This document shows positions 48,247 through 57,914 of a stretch of DNA of 64,000 nt, piece after piece. How positions within the stretch are numbered: the first letter of the stretch is position 1; every line of letters starts with the position of its first letter. Position numbers and translations under genes: made by a program. The stretch is from NCBI RefSeq assembly GCF_023161665.1, contig NZ_JALNTW010000009.1, forward strand, positions 62,001 to 126,000, given 5' to 3'. The stretch is from Shewanella sp. 1CM18E (GTDB taxonomy: Bacteria; Pseudomonadota; Gammaproteobacteria; Enterobacterales; Shewanellaceae). The notes under the pieces are model-generated. The model made no database searches and was not told the origin of the DNA. It saw nothing but the letters and a program-made list of their open reading frames with translations.

Positions 48247-50652
48247 ATGAGACCCTACAAGCTCGCTTTGGCTATCGCCCTCGCTGTTGCACCGGTAACC
48301 AGTGCAGTGGCTGCCACCACAAATACCGCAACATTGATTAAAAAGAGTCAGGCTGCAACTGGCTTCGTTAATCTATTTTATGAGCAAGCCTCTGGCGATC
48401 TCTACCTTGAAGCCAATAAACTCAATGAGCCATTTTTACTGCTAACCAGCTTACCTCATGGAGTGGGATCAAATGATATTGGTTTAGATCGTGGTCAGCT
48501 TGGTCGCACTCGTATGGTGCAGTTTGAGCGCCACGGGCCATATTTGATCTTAAAGCAACTCAATACAGATTATCGTGCCAATACTGACAACGCCGCCGAG
48601 CAGCGTGCAGTTAAAGAGGCTTTTGCTGAGTCAGTATTGTGGCGTGGCAAACTGGTTACTGGTAAACGTAACTTAGTGGCAATTAACGATCTTGTGGTGA
48701 ACGATCTGCACGGGATCAGCGACTCGCTTGAGCGCTCTAAACAAGGCAGCTATCGCTTAGATGCTAGCAAGTCACTTATTTTGCCTGAAGGGGTCAAATC
48801 ATTTGAGCGTAATAGCGATATTGATGTGCTACTTACCTTCGATTCGGCCAAAAAAGGTAACTATGTTGCCCAAGTGACTCCAGACGCCAAACACCTGTCA
48901 GTGCGCATGCGTTACTCTTTTATCGCCTTACCTGAAGAGGGTTATCAAGCGCGAGCTTATCATCCGTTAAGTGGTTACTTATCTGATGAATACCTTGATT
49001 ACGGCACCCGCGTTGATGAAGATATTCGCCAACGCTTTTTACTGCGCCATCGTTTAGAAAAGGTGACCCCAGGTAGCGCACCAAGCCAAGTGGTTAAACC
49101 TATAACTTATTACCTCGATCCGGGTGTGCCAGAGCCGATCCGCTCAGCATTACTAGATGGTGCTCGCTGGTGGGAAGATGCCTTTACCGAGGCTGGATTT
49201 ATCAACGGCTTTAAGGTTGAACTACTGCCAGAAGATGCCGATCCACAAGATGTACGTTACAACGTGATCCAGTGGGTACATCGTGCAACACGCGGTTGGT
49301 CTTATGGTGCAGCGGTTACCGATCCACGTACTGGCGAGATCATTAAAGGCCATGTGACGCTAGGTAGTCAGCGAGTGCGCCAAGATAATTTGATCGCCCG
49401 AGGTTTAACCGCAGGTTGGCAAGATCGTGAGGCCGCAGATGAAGCATCAATGCAACTGGCATTAGCGCGTATTCGTCAGCTATCGGCGCATGAAGTTGGC
49501 CATACTCTAGGGCTAGATCATAACTTTGCCGCATCGAGTAATAATAATGCCTCGGTGATGGATTATCCACACCCTAAAGTTACTCTTAATGGCGATAAAA
49601 TTGATATTAGCCAGCCTTATGACGAAGGGATCGGAGTTTGGGACAAATACACAGTAGCCTATGGTTACAGTGAATATGCGGATCCGCAAGCAGAGGCGAC
49701 AGGCTTAGCTAGCTTGCGTGACGATGTGGCAAAACAAGGCCTGCGTTATATCGGTGAGGCTGATTCTAGATCGGCTGCTGCCAGTAATGCTTACGCCAGT
49801 CTTTGGGATAACGGCAACGATCCGGTTGCTGAGCTTAATAGACTCGGTGAAGTGCGCGCTAAAGCGATCGCAGATTTTTCAGTTGAAGCCTTGCTTGCTG
49901 AGCAGCCACAAGGCGAGTTGCAAGATGCGTTTGTGCCAATTTATTTACTCACTCGTTTTCAGATCGCCGCTGCGGCTAAAATGATTGGTGGTAGCACCTA
50001 TAGCTACAGCGATAGCGTTGACGGTAAGACTTGGCACTATGTTGCGCCATCGATTCAGCAACAAGCGCTAGAGTCGTTACTGTTGACCCTGTCACCTGAG
50101 CAGTTAACTGTATCTGAAAGCCTGCAAGAGATCTTAGTGCCAAAGGCTGGTAACTATTATAAAACCCGTGAAAGCTTTGACTCAGCACTCGGTGTGATTA
50201 TCGATCCTTTAGGAATGGCAGAGGCACTAAGTCGACTTACGCTAACGCAAATTTATGCGCCAGCGCGGATTAACCGAATCAACCAAGCCTACCTAAGTGA
50301 CAAAGAGCAGCTTTCAATCGCTAAGCTTACCGATAAGGTATTTGCTGCCACTGTATTTAGCGATATCCCTACAGGACCTGAGCTTGGCGTGTGGATGCGA
50401 GTAAACGCGGTCATGGTTGATAGCGTGTTAGCAAGCTACCATGACGATAACACTCGACCAGAAGTTAAAGCTCAATTAGCAGAACGCTTAACCTATTTGA
50501 CTAAGCAGCTAAAACGCAAAGTGAAGCGGGTAAGTGCCTATGAAGCAGCTCATTACGCGTGGTTATTGCAAGGTGTACAAAAAGGCTTAACAGATAATGA
50601 GTTTAAACTGATTGTTAAACCGTTAGCGATCCCACCGGGCTCTCCAATCTAA
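48247..50652 (+). CDS. Secreted zinc-dependent metalloprotease (DUF5117/DUF4953 type)
   Basis: An 801-aa protein with a signal peptide (cleavage near AVAATT). The zinc site is HEVGHTLGLDH (residues 415-425), the HExxHxxGxxH of metzincin-like proteases, with a downstream Met in ASVMDYPHP. The N-terminal region (PFLLLTSLPHGVGSNDIGLD) is typical of DUF5117. ATG at 48247 is chosen because AGGAG lies 6 bases upstream; the frame runs 13 codons further. It is probably periplasmic or secreted. Substrate unknown. Confidence 0.92.
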   Translation: MRPYKLALAIALAVAPVTSAVAATTNTATLIKKSQAATGFVNLFYEQASGDLYLEANKLNEPFLLLTSLPHGVGSNDIGLDRGQLGRTRMVQFERHGPYLILKQLNTDYRANTDNAAEQRAVKEAFAESVLWRGKLVTGKRNLVAINDLVVNDLHGISDSLERSKQGSYRLDASKSLILPEGVKSFERNSDIDVLLTFDSAKKGNYVAQVTPDAKHLSVRMRYSFIALPEEGYQARAYHPLSGYLSDEYLDYGTRVDEDIRQRFLLRHRLEKVTPGSAPSQVVKPITYYLDPGVPEPIRSALLDGARWWEDAFTEAGFINGFKVELLPEDADPQDVRYNVIQWVHRATRGWSYGAAVTDPRTGEIIKGHVTLGSQRVRQDNLIARGLTAGWQDREAADEASMQLALARIRQLSAHEVGHTLGLDHNFAASSNNNASVMDYPHPKVTLNGDKIDISQPYDEGIGVWDKYTVAYGYSEYADPQAEATGLASLRDDVAKQGLRYIGEADSRSAAASNAYASLWDNGNDPVAELNRLGEVRAKAIADFSVEALLAEQPQGELQDAFVPIYLLTRFQIAAAAKMIGGSTYSYSDSVDGKTWHYVAPSIQQQALESLLLTLSPEQLTVSESLQEILVPKAGNYYKTRESFDSALGVIIDPLGMAEALSRLTLTQIYAPARINRINQAYLSDKEQLSIAKLTDKVFAATVFSDIPTGPELGVWMRVNAVMVDSVLASYHDDNTRPEVKAQLAERLTYLTKQLKRKVKRVSAYEAAHYAWLLQGVQKGLTDNEFKLIVKPLAIPPGSPI

Positions 50653-50705
50653 TCCACTAAAATATTAGCTAAACCTGGCTAATATTGGCTAAGACTTCAC
50701 TCTAG

Positions 50706-50732
50706 AAAAGCGCGAATTATCGCGCTTTTTTT
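50706..50732 (+). terminator. Terminator after the metalloprotease gene
   Basis: Stem AAAAGCGCG / CGCGCTTTT with a 6-base loop and seven T or more. Confidence 0.85.
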
Positions 50733-51099
50733 ATGGCTGACTTTGTGATTGGTATAAGTTGAGTCCATATCAATACTTATCAGAGCTGTTGGCTTAAAAA
50801 TAGCAATTAACCATAATTAAAATATGGTTAATTAAGCATTGTTCTGATTTTAGGTGTCATTATTTCGTTACAGCGTAGTATTTTTGTAACGCTATTAGGC
50901 GAGCTAAAAGAATTACAAAAATCACAACACTTCATATGCTTATGCATAAATACCCTTTATAAATTCAGTCACTCCTAGGCCTGCCGTGGATCGGGTTTGT
51001 ATCAAAATGCAAAACTTGGTTCATTTTTGTTCTCTAAAATGAACAAATAACATAGACTTGTTGTTAGGCGAATGTAGGCAAATAAGATTGGAGTTGTAA
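50733..51099. promoter_or_regulatory. Leader region of the DFSK-repeat gene with several inverted repeats
   Basis: A 367-base non-coding stretch. It contains a perfect 11-bp inverted repeat AATTAACCATA / TATGGTTAATT (50805-50833) and a 7-bp CGTTACA / TGTAACG (50866-50891). A 9-bp GTTCATTTT / AAAATGAAC (51019-51044) lies about 55 bases before the gene and is well placed as an operator. No ORF. Confidence 0.45.
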
Positions 51100-51417
51100 A
51101 TGAAAAAGTTAACCAGCGTAGCCTTAACACTAGCGATTGGCTGTATTTCTACCTCAGCAATGGCAGAACGACCAGATTTTTCAAAAACCGCAGCAGCACG
51201 TGCTGACTACGATTTTTCAAAAAATATCACTGTAGCTAAGCAATCTAATGAGATTCAACGAGGGTCGACTCGCCATGACTTCTCAAAGCCTCTAGCAGCG
51301 ACCAGTGAATATGATTTTTCGAAAAACCCTCAGGCAAAAGTGCGCAGCTACACTAAGCCGACTACCCAACATGATTTCTCTAAAACAGACGCGTTTATTC
51401 GCGATGTGTGTATCTAG
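51100..51417 (+). CDS. Small secreted protein with five DFSK repeats
   Basis: A 105-aa protein with a signal peptide (cleavage after AMA, residue 22). The mature part is basic and carries the tetrapeptide DFSK five times, at residues 26, 38, 60, 72 and 92. The spacing alternates short and long (12, 22, 12, 20), and the residue before DFSK alternates: Pro, Tyr, His, Tyr, His. One cysteine near the C-terminus. GGAG precedes the ATG. I do not recognise the family. Confidence 0.8.
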   Translation: MKKLTSVALTLAIGCISTSAMAERPDFSKTAAARADYDFSKNITVAKQSNEIQRGSTRHDFSKPLAATSEYDFSKNPQAKVRSYTKPTTQHDFSKTDAFIRDVCI

Positions 51418-51445
51418 CAAGTCTGCTAAATCGCAACTGAGAAGC

Positions 51446-51475
51446 AAAGGGCTACTGACGAGTAGCCCTTTTTTA
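51446..51475 (+). terminator. Terminator after the DFSK-repeat gene
   Basis: Perfect 10-bp stem AAGGGCTACT / AGTAGCCCTT with a 4-base loop and six T. Confidence 0.88.
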
Positions 51476-51482
51476 TGTCTGG

Positions 51483-51833
51483 TTATTTTGCTCGCTCATC
51501 GACTTGCTTACCTAGGCGGTAGGCATCGAGAGCTGCAATAGCCCATGCTAAAACAAAGCCGGCTGTGGCAAGGTTGACATAAAGCGCCTCATTGCCAACA
51601 GGTGCTTGAGTCACTGCGCTGTAGATCGCATTGAGCTCTAACGGGATCTCGCCATTCAATATTTGCTGTGAAATAAGCTGCGCACGTTCATACGCATGCC
51701 ATATAAGGTAAGACAGTGCGGCGAATGAGCTGAGGATAAACACACTGCCTATCATAGGCTTTTTTAAATAAAAGTGACCAGCACCAGGGCAAGCAAGGGC
51801 TGATAGCAATACGGCTTTAACGGATGTCTTCAT
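51483..51833 (-). CDS. Small TM2-like membrane protein
   Basis: A 116-aa protein with hydrophobic segments about 5-20, 27-46 and 85-103. The N-terminal CPGAGHFYLKKP resembles the PG-x-G-x-F-Y turn of TM2-type domains. Function unknown. It starts 30 bases downstream of the stop of the next minus-strand gene, so the two small envelope genes are probably cotranscribed (51864-52217 first). Confidence 0.7.
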   Translation of the reverse strand: MKTSVKAVLLSALACPGAGHFYLKKPMIGSVFILSSFAALSYLIWHAYERAQLISQQILNGEIPLELNAIYSAVTQAPVGNEALYVNLATAGFVLAWAIAALDAYRLGKQVDERAK

Positions 51834-51863
51834 GGTGTGCTGCTATGTCTTTAAATTAAGTGA

Positions 51864-52217
51864 TCATTCAAGATCGATACGGCGGATCGCTTGCTTTAGA
51901 AAGTCGACTTTATGTTGTAGGCGTGTTTTGTTCTCATCGTCTTGGCGATAAGCACTCAATTGGCTTTCTACGCCTTGCAACTCTTGCACTAACCAGCCTC
52001 GGATCATTACATAGTAACGTGAATCAGTGCCGTAGTGGCTAATGGTATTGAGCGAGGCTTCTGACGGCAGCGCAATCGCAGCGTCAAGTGACTTTACCAT
52101 AACGCCAATGGCATATTCTTCAGATTGCTCTTTGGCTGCGGCTTGCACTGGCAGGGTAAGGATTACGCTGAGTAACACAGTGCTAATAACCCGCTTATTC
52201 GAAGCACAATAAATCAT
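51864..52217 (-). CDS. Small secreted helical protein, unknown
   Basis: A 117-aa protein with a signal peptide (core STVLLSVILTLPV, cleavage near VQAAA) and a helical, charged mature part ending KQAIRRIDLE. Start ATG at 52217 (GAGG 6 bases upstream) is preferred over an upstream TTG. Family not recognised. It is probably in an operon with the TM2-like gene. Confidence 0.68.
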   Translation of the reverse strand: MIYCASNKRVISTVLLSVILTLPVQAAAKEQSEEYAIGVMVKSLDAAIALPSEASLNTISHYGTDSRYYVMIRGWLVQELQGVESQLSAYRQDDENKTRLQHKVDFLKQAIRRIDLE

Positions 52218-52313
52218 GCTGTTCCTCGTCTGCAATAGTTTGCCAACTACAGTAGCAGCCGCATAGCTTAAATACTCTTAAATTTTTGTTTATCTAAATA
52301 TTGGATCTATGAA

Positions 52314-52348
52314 AATGAAAAACCCTGATTAAGCGAACTTAATCAGGG
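52314..52348 (-). terminator. Terminator of the RND operon
   Basis: Perfect 11-bp stem CCCTGATTAAG / CTTAATCAGGG with a 4-base loop and TTTTTC on the minus strand. Confidence 0.8.
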
Positions 52349-52452
52349 GCGCCGGGAAGCAAATTTTCGGGGTTGACGATTACTTGAGTGTTGACCTCCT
52401 TATTGAGAACTCATACTCAGCGTCCTTATCAGGCTTACAGATTGAGATCCGC

Positions 52453-55400
52453 CTAGGCGGCCTGCTTGCGTGGATAAGGAATTCTGAATGCTAAGGTGTA
52501 GGTCACCGGCAAAACGATTAATGTCAGTACTGACGCAAAACCAAGGCCGAAGATAATCGTGATAGCCATCGAGCCAAAGAAGGCATCAGACAATAACGGG
52601 ATCATACCGAGCATGGTGGTAATGGCAGCCATCAATACCGGGCGCACACGGCTCACCGCCGAGTCAACCACGGCTTGATAAGCTTGTTTTCCTTGAGATA
52701 ACTCAAGGTTAATTTGATCAACCAATACAATGCCATTCTTAATGATCATGCCGGTTAAGCTCAGTAACCCCAGCAGCGCCATAAAGCTAAACGGTGCATC
52801 AAATAGTAATAAGCCTGAAACCACACCAATAAGCGACAGCGGCACAGTAAACCAAATTACTAACGGTTGTCTGACTGAGTTAAACAGCAACACGGTAATT
52901 AAAAACATCGCCAAATAACCTAGCGGGATAGAGCTAAATACTGATTCCTGCGCTTCAAGCGAGGTTTCATATTCGCCGCCCCATTCAAGCTCATAGCCAG
53001 CCGGTAATGAGATCGCCTCAATATCAGCTTTGATCTTTCTAAATACCGAGTCGGCGGTTTCATCTGTGCCATTAATTGGATCGGCCAGCACTGAAATCAC
53101 TCGCTTACGATCGCGGCGCATGATCAGCGGATCTTCCCACTCAGTGGTAAAGTCAGATACAACCTGAGTGACAGGTACAAAGGTGTTGTTTTCACTGCTC
53201 CAAATTTGCAGCTTCCAAATACTTTGCGCGTCCAGACGTTCTTCTGCTGGTGCGCGGGCAATAATTGGCAATAGATGGCTGTTTTCACGGTAGGTGCCCA
53301 CTTGCTGGCCACTAAAGTTAGTTAATAGCGCATTATCAAGATCTTGCTTACTAATACCGGTTTCACGGGCCTGTGCTAATGCTAGCTGTGGACGCACTAA
53401 GGTTACTTGGTTGCGCCAGTTGTGGCGCACGCCAACTGCAGTTGGTTCAGCCTTTAATACAGCTTCAGCTTGGGCGGCAAGTTGGCGTAAAACTTGTGGA
53501 TCTTCACCATAAAAGCGCGCTTCAATTTTTGCCGCAGGGCTAGGGCCATTTTCCATATACTTAAAGCGATATTGCGCTTCTGGATATTTCAGGCTCAGCT
53601 CACGCTCAAGCACGCGCATGTACTTATTAAGTGTTTGCAGATCTGTCATTTCTAGTAGCAGCTGACCATAAGCCTTGTAGCCCTTTTCTGGTACGTACGA
53701 CAATACAAAGCGCTGTGCACCTTGGCCAACAACTGTGGTCAGGTTAACAAGACCAATATCTTCAGCTTGTTGCTGCGCCATTAAATCGGTTTCAATACGG
53801 CTTAATAAGCGTTCTGTAGCTTTAATATCAGAGCCTTCTGGCATCCACACATCAACAAAAAACATTGGCGTGTTAGAAGCTGGAAAGAACACGTTTTTCA
53901 CATGAGCAAAGCCAAATACTGATGAGATCAATGCTGAAATAACCAGTAGCAAAGTCACCACTCTAAAGCGCATCGCTAGGTTTAAGGTTTGGCGGTATAA
54001 ACCAAATAACCAACCTTTGTACGGATCGTCATTTTCTTCTTCGCTAACCACGCCGTCTTTAAACATCAGGTTGCAGAAAAACGGTGTTAGCGTCATGGCA
54101 GTGATCCAACTGATAAACAGCGAGATCAACAAGACTTGGAACAGTGATGCACAAAACTCACCGGTAGAGTTATCTGACAAACCAATCGGCGCAAATGCAA
54201 TAATCGCAATAATGGTGGCACCAAGTAGCGGCCACTGAGTTTGTGAAATCACTTGCTTAGCGGTTTCTAGTCGAGTTTGACCACGCTTAATTCCAATCAA
54301 TATGCCTTCGGTAACCACAATCGCGTTATCAACTAACATACCTAGGGCGATAATCAGTGCCCCCAGCGAGATGATCTGCAGCTCAATATTGAGCACATTC
54401 ATCACCACAAAGGTACCTAAAATGGTCAGCAGCAGTACTAAGCCCATTAATAGGCCAGAACGAACACCCATAAAGATAAGTAGTACGCCAATAACGATCG
54501 CAATTGACTCGGCCAAGTTAACGAGAAAGCCATTGACCGTCTGGTCCACCATCTTGCTTTGGTCATAAACTGTATCGAGTGACATACCAATAGGCAGTTC
54601 GCTATTTAGCTCAGCCATACGTGCGTTTACCGCTTCACCAACATTTACAACGTTAACGCCGCTAGAAAATGCGATACCAATTGATAAGGCTTGCTTGCCA
54701 TCTGCATGGTAAATGCTCTCTGGTGACTCTTCGGTGTCTTTGTAGATCTTGGCAATATCACCCAAATAGATAAGTTTGGCACTGCCAGGTGGGCTAATGA
54801 CCAAGCGCTCCATTTGGCTAACCTTATTAAATTCGCCAGTCGGGTGAATACGAATACGGTTATCGCCAACGAGCATGCTGCCGGCGTTAGAGACCACGTT
54901 TTGGCTGTTGATAAGGCCATAGATATAGTTTTGATCTAGGCCTAAGGCGTTAAGCTTTTGCTGAGAGATCTCAACCACCACTTGCTCGTTAACAATACCG
55001 GCAATGGTGACTTTTTTAATGCCTTTGACGAGCACTAGCTCACGGCGTAAAAAGTCGGCATAGTTTTGCAGCTCGCGGTCGCTGTAACCTTCACCACTGA
55101 CGTTAAGCAATATGCCGTAAACGTCGCCAAAATCGTCAATCACTTTAGGCGCCATCACACCAGGCGGCAGTTCAATTGCTTTATCGTTGATTTTACGGCG
55201 TACTTCATCCCACACCTGTGGCAATTCTTCAGCGCCATAGTTGTCTTTGATTTCGATTTCAATCTGCGACAGGCCAGCACTGTTGACAGAGGTAATGTGT
55301 TTAATGCCATCAAGTTGCTGCAGTGCATCTTCCAGCGGCAAGGTCACTTCTTCTTCAACCTGTTCAGGTGAAGCGCCCGGATAAGCGGTCACCACCATAG

Positions 55401-55533
55401 CTTGTTTGATAGTAAATTCAGGGAACTCTAGCTGACCTAAGCTAAAGAATGAGATGGTGCCACCAACCAGTAGTAGCAGGGCAAACATCCAGCTAATGAC
55501 TTTATGGGTAATCGAGTATTCAGCAAAATTCAT
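52453..55533 (-). CDS. RND-family efflux pump inner-membrane permease
   Basis: A 1026-aa AcrB-like protein of about twelve helices and two large periplasmic loops. Helix 4 reads ALGMLVDNAIVVTEG, with one Asp of the proton-relay pair and Asn at the second place. It is paired with a lipoprotein adaptor; no TolC-type gene is near, so it presumably uses a shared outer-membrane channel. Substrates unknown. The operon is divergent from a LysR regulator. Confidence 0.93.
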   Translation of the reverse strand: MNFAEYSITHKVISWMFALLLLVGGTISFFSLGQLEFPEFTIKQAMVVTAYPGASPEQVEEEVTLPLEDALQQLDGIKHITSVNSAGLSQIEIEIKDNYGAEELPQVWDEVRRKINDKAIELPPGVMAPKVIDDFGDVYGILLNVSGEGYSDRELQNYADFLRRELVLVKGIKKVTIAGIVNEQVVVEISQQKLNALGLDQNYIYGLINSQNVVSNAGSMLVGDNRIRIHPTGEFNKVSQMERLVISPPGSAKLIYLGDIAKIYKDTEESPESIYHADGKQALSIGIAFSSGVNVVNVGEAVNARMAELNSELPIGMSLDTVYDQSKMVDQTVNGFLVNLAESIAIVIGVLLIFMGVRSGLLMGLVLLLTILGTFVVMNVLNIELQIISLGALIIALGMLVDNAIVVTEGILIGIKRGQTRLETAKQVISQTQWPLLGATIIAIIAFAPIGLSDNSTGEFCASLFQVLLISLFISWITAMTLTPFFCNLMFKDGVVSEEENDDPYKGWLFGLYRQTLNLAMRFRVVTLLLVISALISSVFGFAHVKNVFFPASNTPMFFVDVWMPEGSDIKATERLLSRIETDLMAQQQAEDIGLVNLTTVVGQGAQRFVLSYVPEKGYKAYGQLLLEMTDLQTLNKYMRVLERELSLKYPEAQYRFKYMENGPSPAAKIEARFYGEDPQVLRQLAAQAEAVLKAEPTAVGVRHNWRNQVTLVRPQLALAQARETGISKQDLDNALLTNFSGQQVGTYRENSHLLPIIARAPAEERLDAQSIWKLQIWSSENNTFVPVTQVVSDFTTEWEDPLIMRRDRKRVISVLADPINGTDETADSVFRKIKADIEAISLPAGYELEWGGEYETSLEAQESVFSSIPLGYLAMFLITVLLFNSVRQPLVIWFTVPLSLIGVVSGLLLFDAPFSFMALLGLLSLTGMIIKNGIVLVDQINLELSQGKQAYQAVVDSAVSRVRPVLMAAITTMLGMIPLLSDAFFGSMAITIIFGLGFASVLTLIVLPVTYTLAFRIPYPRKQAA

Positions 55534-55641
55534 TGGTCAATCTCTTGTAAAGCAAGGCCAAAGCGCGCAGGCGCTTTGACACTATTAAGGCGATTAAAGC
55601 AGGCGATTAAAGCAGGGGGTTACGATAGCGTTGGCGCAAGC

Positions 55642-56724
55642 TTATACGCCGCGCTGCCAGCGCAGCGGCTTAACTTGGAGGTCTTCTGATAGATACTGCA
55701 CACCAGCCACAACCACTTGATCACCAACATTGATACCGTTAACAATTTCAATGCCATCGGTGGTCACTTTACCTAAGGTCACTTGGTGTTGATTGACCTT
55801 GCCAAGCTCTGGGTTATACGCCCATACAACATGTTGGCCGTCGCTATCACGCTTAGTAATGGCACTGGCTGGCAATACTGCTGTAATGCTGCGTAGTTGG
55901 CTTTGTGCTATATCCATAGTTAGCTCAGCGCTCATGCCCGGTAGTACCGTCATGTTATTCGGACGCGGCAGAGTAAATACCACTTCATAGCTTTGAGTAC
56001 CCGGAGTCACTTGGGTGGCGTGTTCTTTAAGCTTAGCGCTGTAAGCCATGCTTGGGTTATTTGCAAAATGCACAACAGGCTGAATGCTGGCGTTGGGATT
56101 AAATTGGGTCACGTTACCAGCCAATGATTCAGGCACTTGGATCACCACATCAATATTACTGTCTTTTTGCAGCACCAATACTGACTGGTTTGCTTGCACC
56201 ATCTGATAGTTATCAATCGCGATTTTAGCCACAGTGCCATCGTAAGGTGCCGTAAGCTCGGTGTAGCTTAGTTGGTCTTGCGCGCTAGCAAGATTGGCTT
56301 TGGCTGACTTTAATTGTGCGCTAGCAAGATCATAGTCAGATTGCGAAATAAGCTCGCGGCGTAACAGCTCACCTTTACGTTTGAAATCAGCCTTGGCTAA
56401 TTCAAAGTCGGCCTCACGATTAAGCAAAGTATTACGGGAATCACGGCTATCTAAACGAGCCAGTAGTTGGCCTTTTTTTACCTGCTGACCTTCGACTAAA
56501 TCGAATTCAACTAAGTGGCCAGACAGTCTAAATGACAATTCAGCTTGCTTGGTTGCAGCCACTTTAGCGGGGAAAGTACGTAATGAACCGGCATTAACGT
56601 CAGTAACCTGTAAAAGTTTGACTGGTCGAATGCTGGTTGGCGCGACTTCAGTAGACTCTGCGCTGCAACCACTAATGATGGCAGTTAAAATAAGGAGTGA
56701 AAGTGAAGTCGTTAGTTTAGTCAT
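55642..56724 (-). CDS. RND periplasmic adaptor lipoprotein
   Basis: A 360-aa membrane fusion protein. A lipobox IISGC puts the acylated Cys at residue 20. Then come barrel and lipoyl segments (GHLVEFDLVEGQQVKKGQLLA), a helical hairpin (about 95-150), the second lipoyl half (TAPYDGTVAKIAIDNYQ) and the C-terminal barrel. It connects the adjacent RND pump to an outer-membrane channel. First gene of the two-gene operon. The 108-base gap to the pump gene contains a tandem 13-bp repeat (55589-55614). Confidence 0.93.
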   Translation of the reverse strand: MTKLTTSLSLLILTAIISGCSAESTEVAPTSIRPVKLLQVTDVNAGSLRTFPAKVAATKQAELSFRLSGHLVEFDLVEGQQVKKGQLLARLDSRDSRNTLLNREADFELAKADFKRKGELLRRELISQSDYDLASAQLKSAKANLASAQDQLSYTELTAPYDGTVAKIAIDNYQMVQANQSVLVLQKDSNIDVVIQVPESLAGNVTQFNPNASIQPVVHFANNPSMAYSAKLKEHATQVTPGTQSYEVVFTLPRPNNMTVLPGMSAELTMDIAQSQLRSITAVLPASAITKRDSDGQHVVWAYNPELGKVNQHQVTLGKVTTDGIEIVNGINVGDQVVVAGVQYLSEDLQVKPLRWQRGV

Positions 56725-56809
56725 AACGCAATTTCCATTTGTTAAGGCAAGGTTTCAAATTAAGTTGGCTAAGATAACAGGGCTTTTTGTTGAATAAAAT
56801 GGAATTATA

Positions 56810-56826
56810 TGGAACCATGAGTTCCG
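56810..56826. promoter_or_regulatory. Candidate LysR-type operator between the RND operon and its regulator
   Basis: GGAAC-CATGA-GTTCC inverted repeat (56811-56825) inside a T-N11-A frame. It lies in the divergent gap, about 85 bases from the RND start and 118 from the regulator start. Confidence 0.5.
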
Positions 56827-56943
56827 AAAAATGAAACTACTTTTGCTTGATTTGACGCAATTAGTGTGAGCAAACTATTAATGGATAACTGTCATTTGCT
56901 GTGTTAGAGCAGCAAAAAAGTCTATTTGAATTGAGATGTTGTA

Positions 56944-57891
56944 ATGAAAACCGAAGATATCGCTTTGTTCCACCGTATTGTTGAAACCGGCAGTTTAGTC
57001 GAAGCGGCAGATATACTTAATCTACCCAAATCAACTCTGAGCCGACGTTTACATGCCCTTGAAGAAGAGCTTAATGTTAAGCTGTTTCATCGTCAAAGTA
57101 GGGCAATGACACTCACTGCATCGGGGAGTCATTTTTATGATAAAACCAGCGGTATATTGGCTACGCTTGAACAAACCTTATCTGAGTTAAATGGTCAAGA
57201 CTCGGCAGTATCAGGCCATTTGCGGATCTTGATCTTTCCGATCCCTGAGCTATTGATGATCACCCGTGCGATCTTCGGCTTTATGGATCTGCATCCTGAG
57301 CTGACGGTTGAGCTCATCGTGAGTAGTGAGCCGCAGGATATGATCCGCAACAACATAGACTTGGCTTTTATGCTCGAAGATTCATTTAATGAAAACGAGA
57401 TGGTGGCGCGGCATCTATTTAGCGAAACCGTACACTTTTATGCCAGTCCAAGTTATTTAGCACGTGCAGGTCGGCCACAAGATCCAGATGATTTGCCACA
57501 GCATAATTCGATCTTATTTCGCTACCCTAACGGACGTATCTTTAACGATGTGCCGTTTGGCAAAGATAGAACCATTACCGTGAAAGGTAATTTGTGTGTT
57601 AATGCGCTAGACACTTGCCTAGAGGCGACCATTCAAGGGCGGGGGATCTCCATGATGCCACTACCTTTTGCTCAGCCTCATGTTGATAGTGGTGAGTTAG
57701 AAATGCTGTTTCCTAATGTGGAGCCATACGATGGCAAATGCTTTTTAGTTTACCCTTCAAGGCGTTTTATCAGCATGGCCAGTCAGCGCTTTATTGATCA
57801 TATTATGCAGGCGATTGAGCAGTGTGAACAAACACAGCTTTGTTGCGCAGAAGCCTATTTAGGCGGCTCAATTAAACCATATTCTCGTTAG
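56944..57891 (+). CDS. LysR-family transcriptional regulator
   Basis: A 315-aa regulator. The N-terminal HTH has MKTEDIALFHRIVETGSLVEAADILNLP-like features (only the family pattern is meant), with the recognition segment PKSTLSRRLHALEEEL. The effector domain follows (about 90-295). It is divergent from the RND adaptor, the usual arrangement for a pump regulator, so it probably controls 52453-56724. The inducer is unknown. Confidence 0.92.
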   Translation: MKTEDIALFHRIVETGSLVEAADILNLPKSTLSRRLHALEEELNVKLFHRQSRAMTLTASGSHFYDKTSGILATLEQTLSELNGQDSAVSGHLRILIFPIPELLMITRAIFGFMDLHPELTVELIVSSEPQDMIRNNIDLAFMLEDSFNENEMVARHLFSETVHFYASPSYLARAGRPQDPDDLPQHNSILFRYPNGRIFNDVPFGKDRTITVKGNLCVNALDTCLEATIQGRGISMMPLPFAQPHVDSGELEMLFPNVEPYDGKCFLVYPSRRFISMASQRFIDHIMQAIEQCEQTQLCCAEAYLGGSIKPYSR

Positions 57892-57914
57892 TTAATTGCC
57901 CGCCAGTAAAGCAG

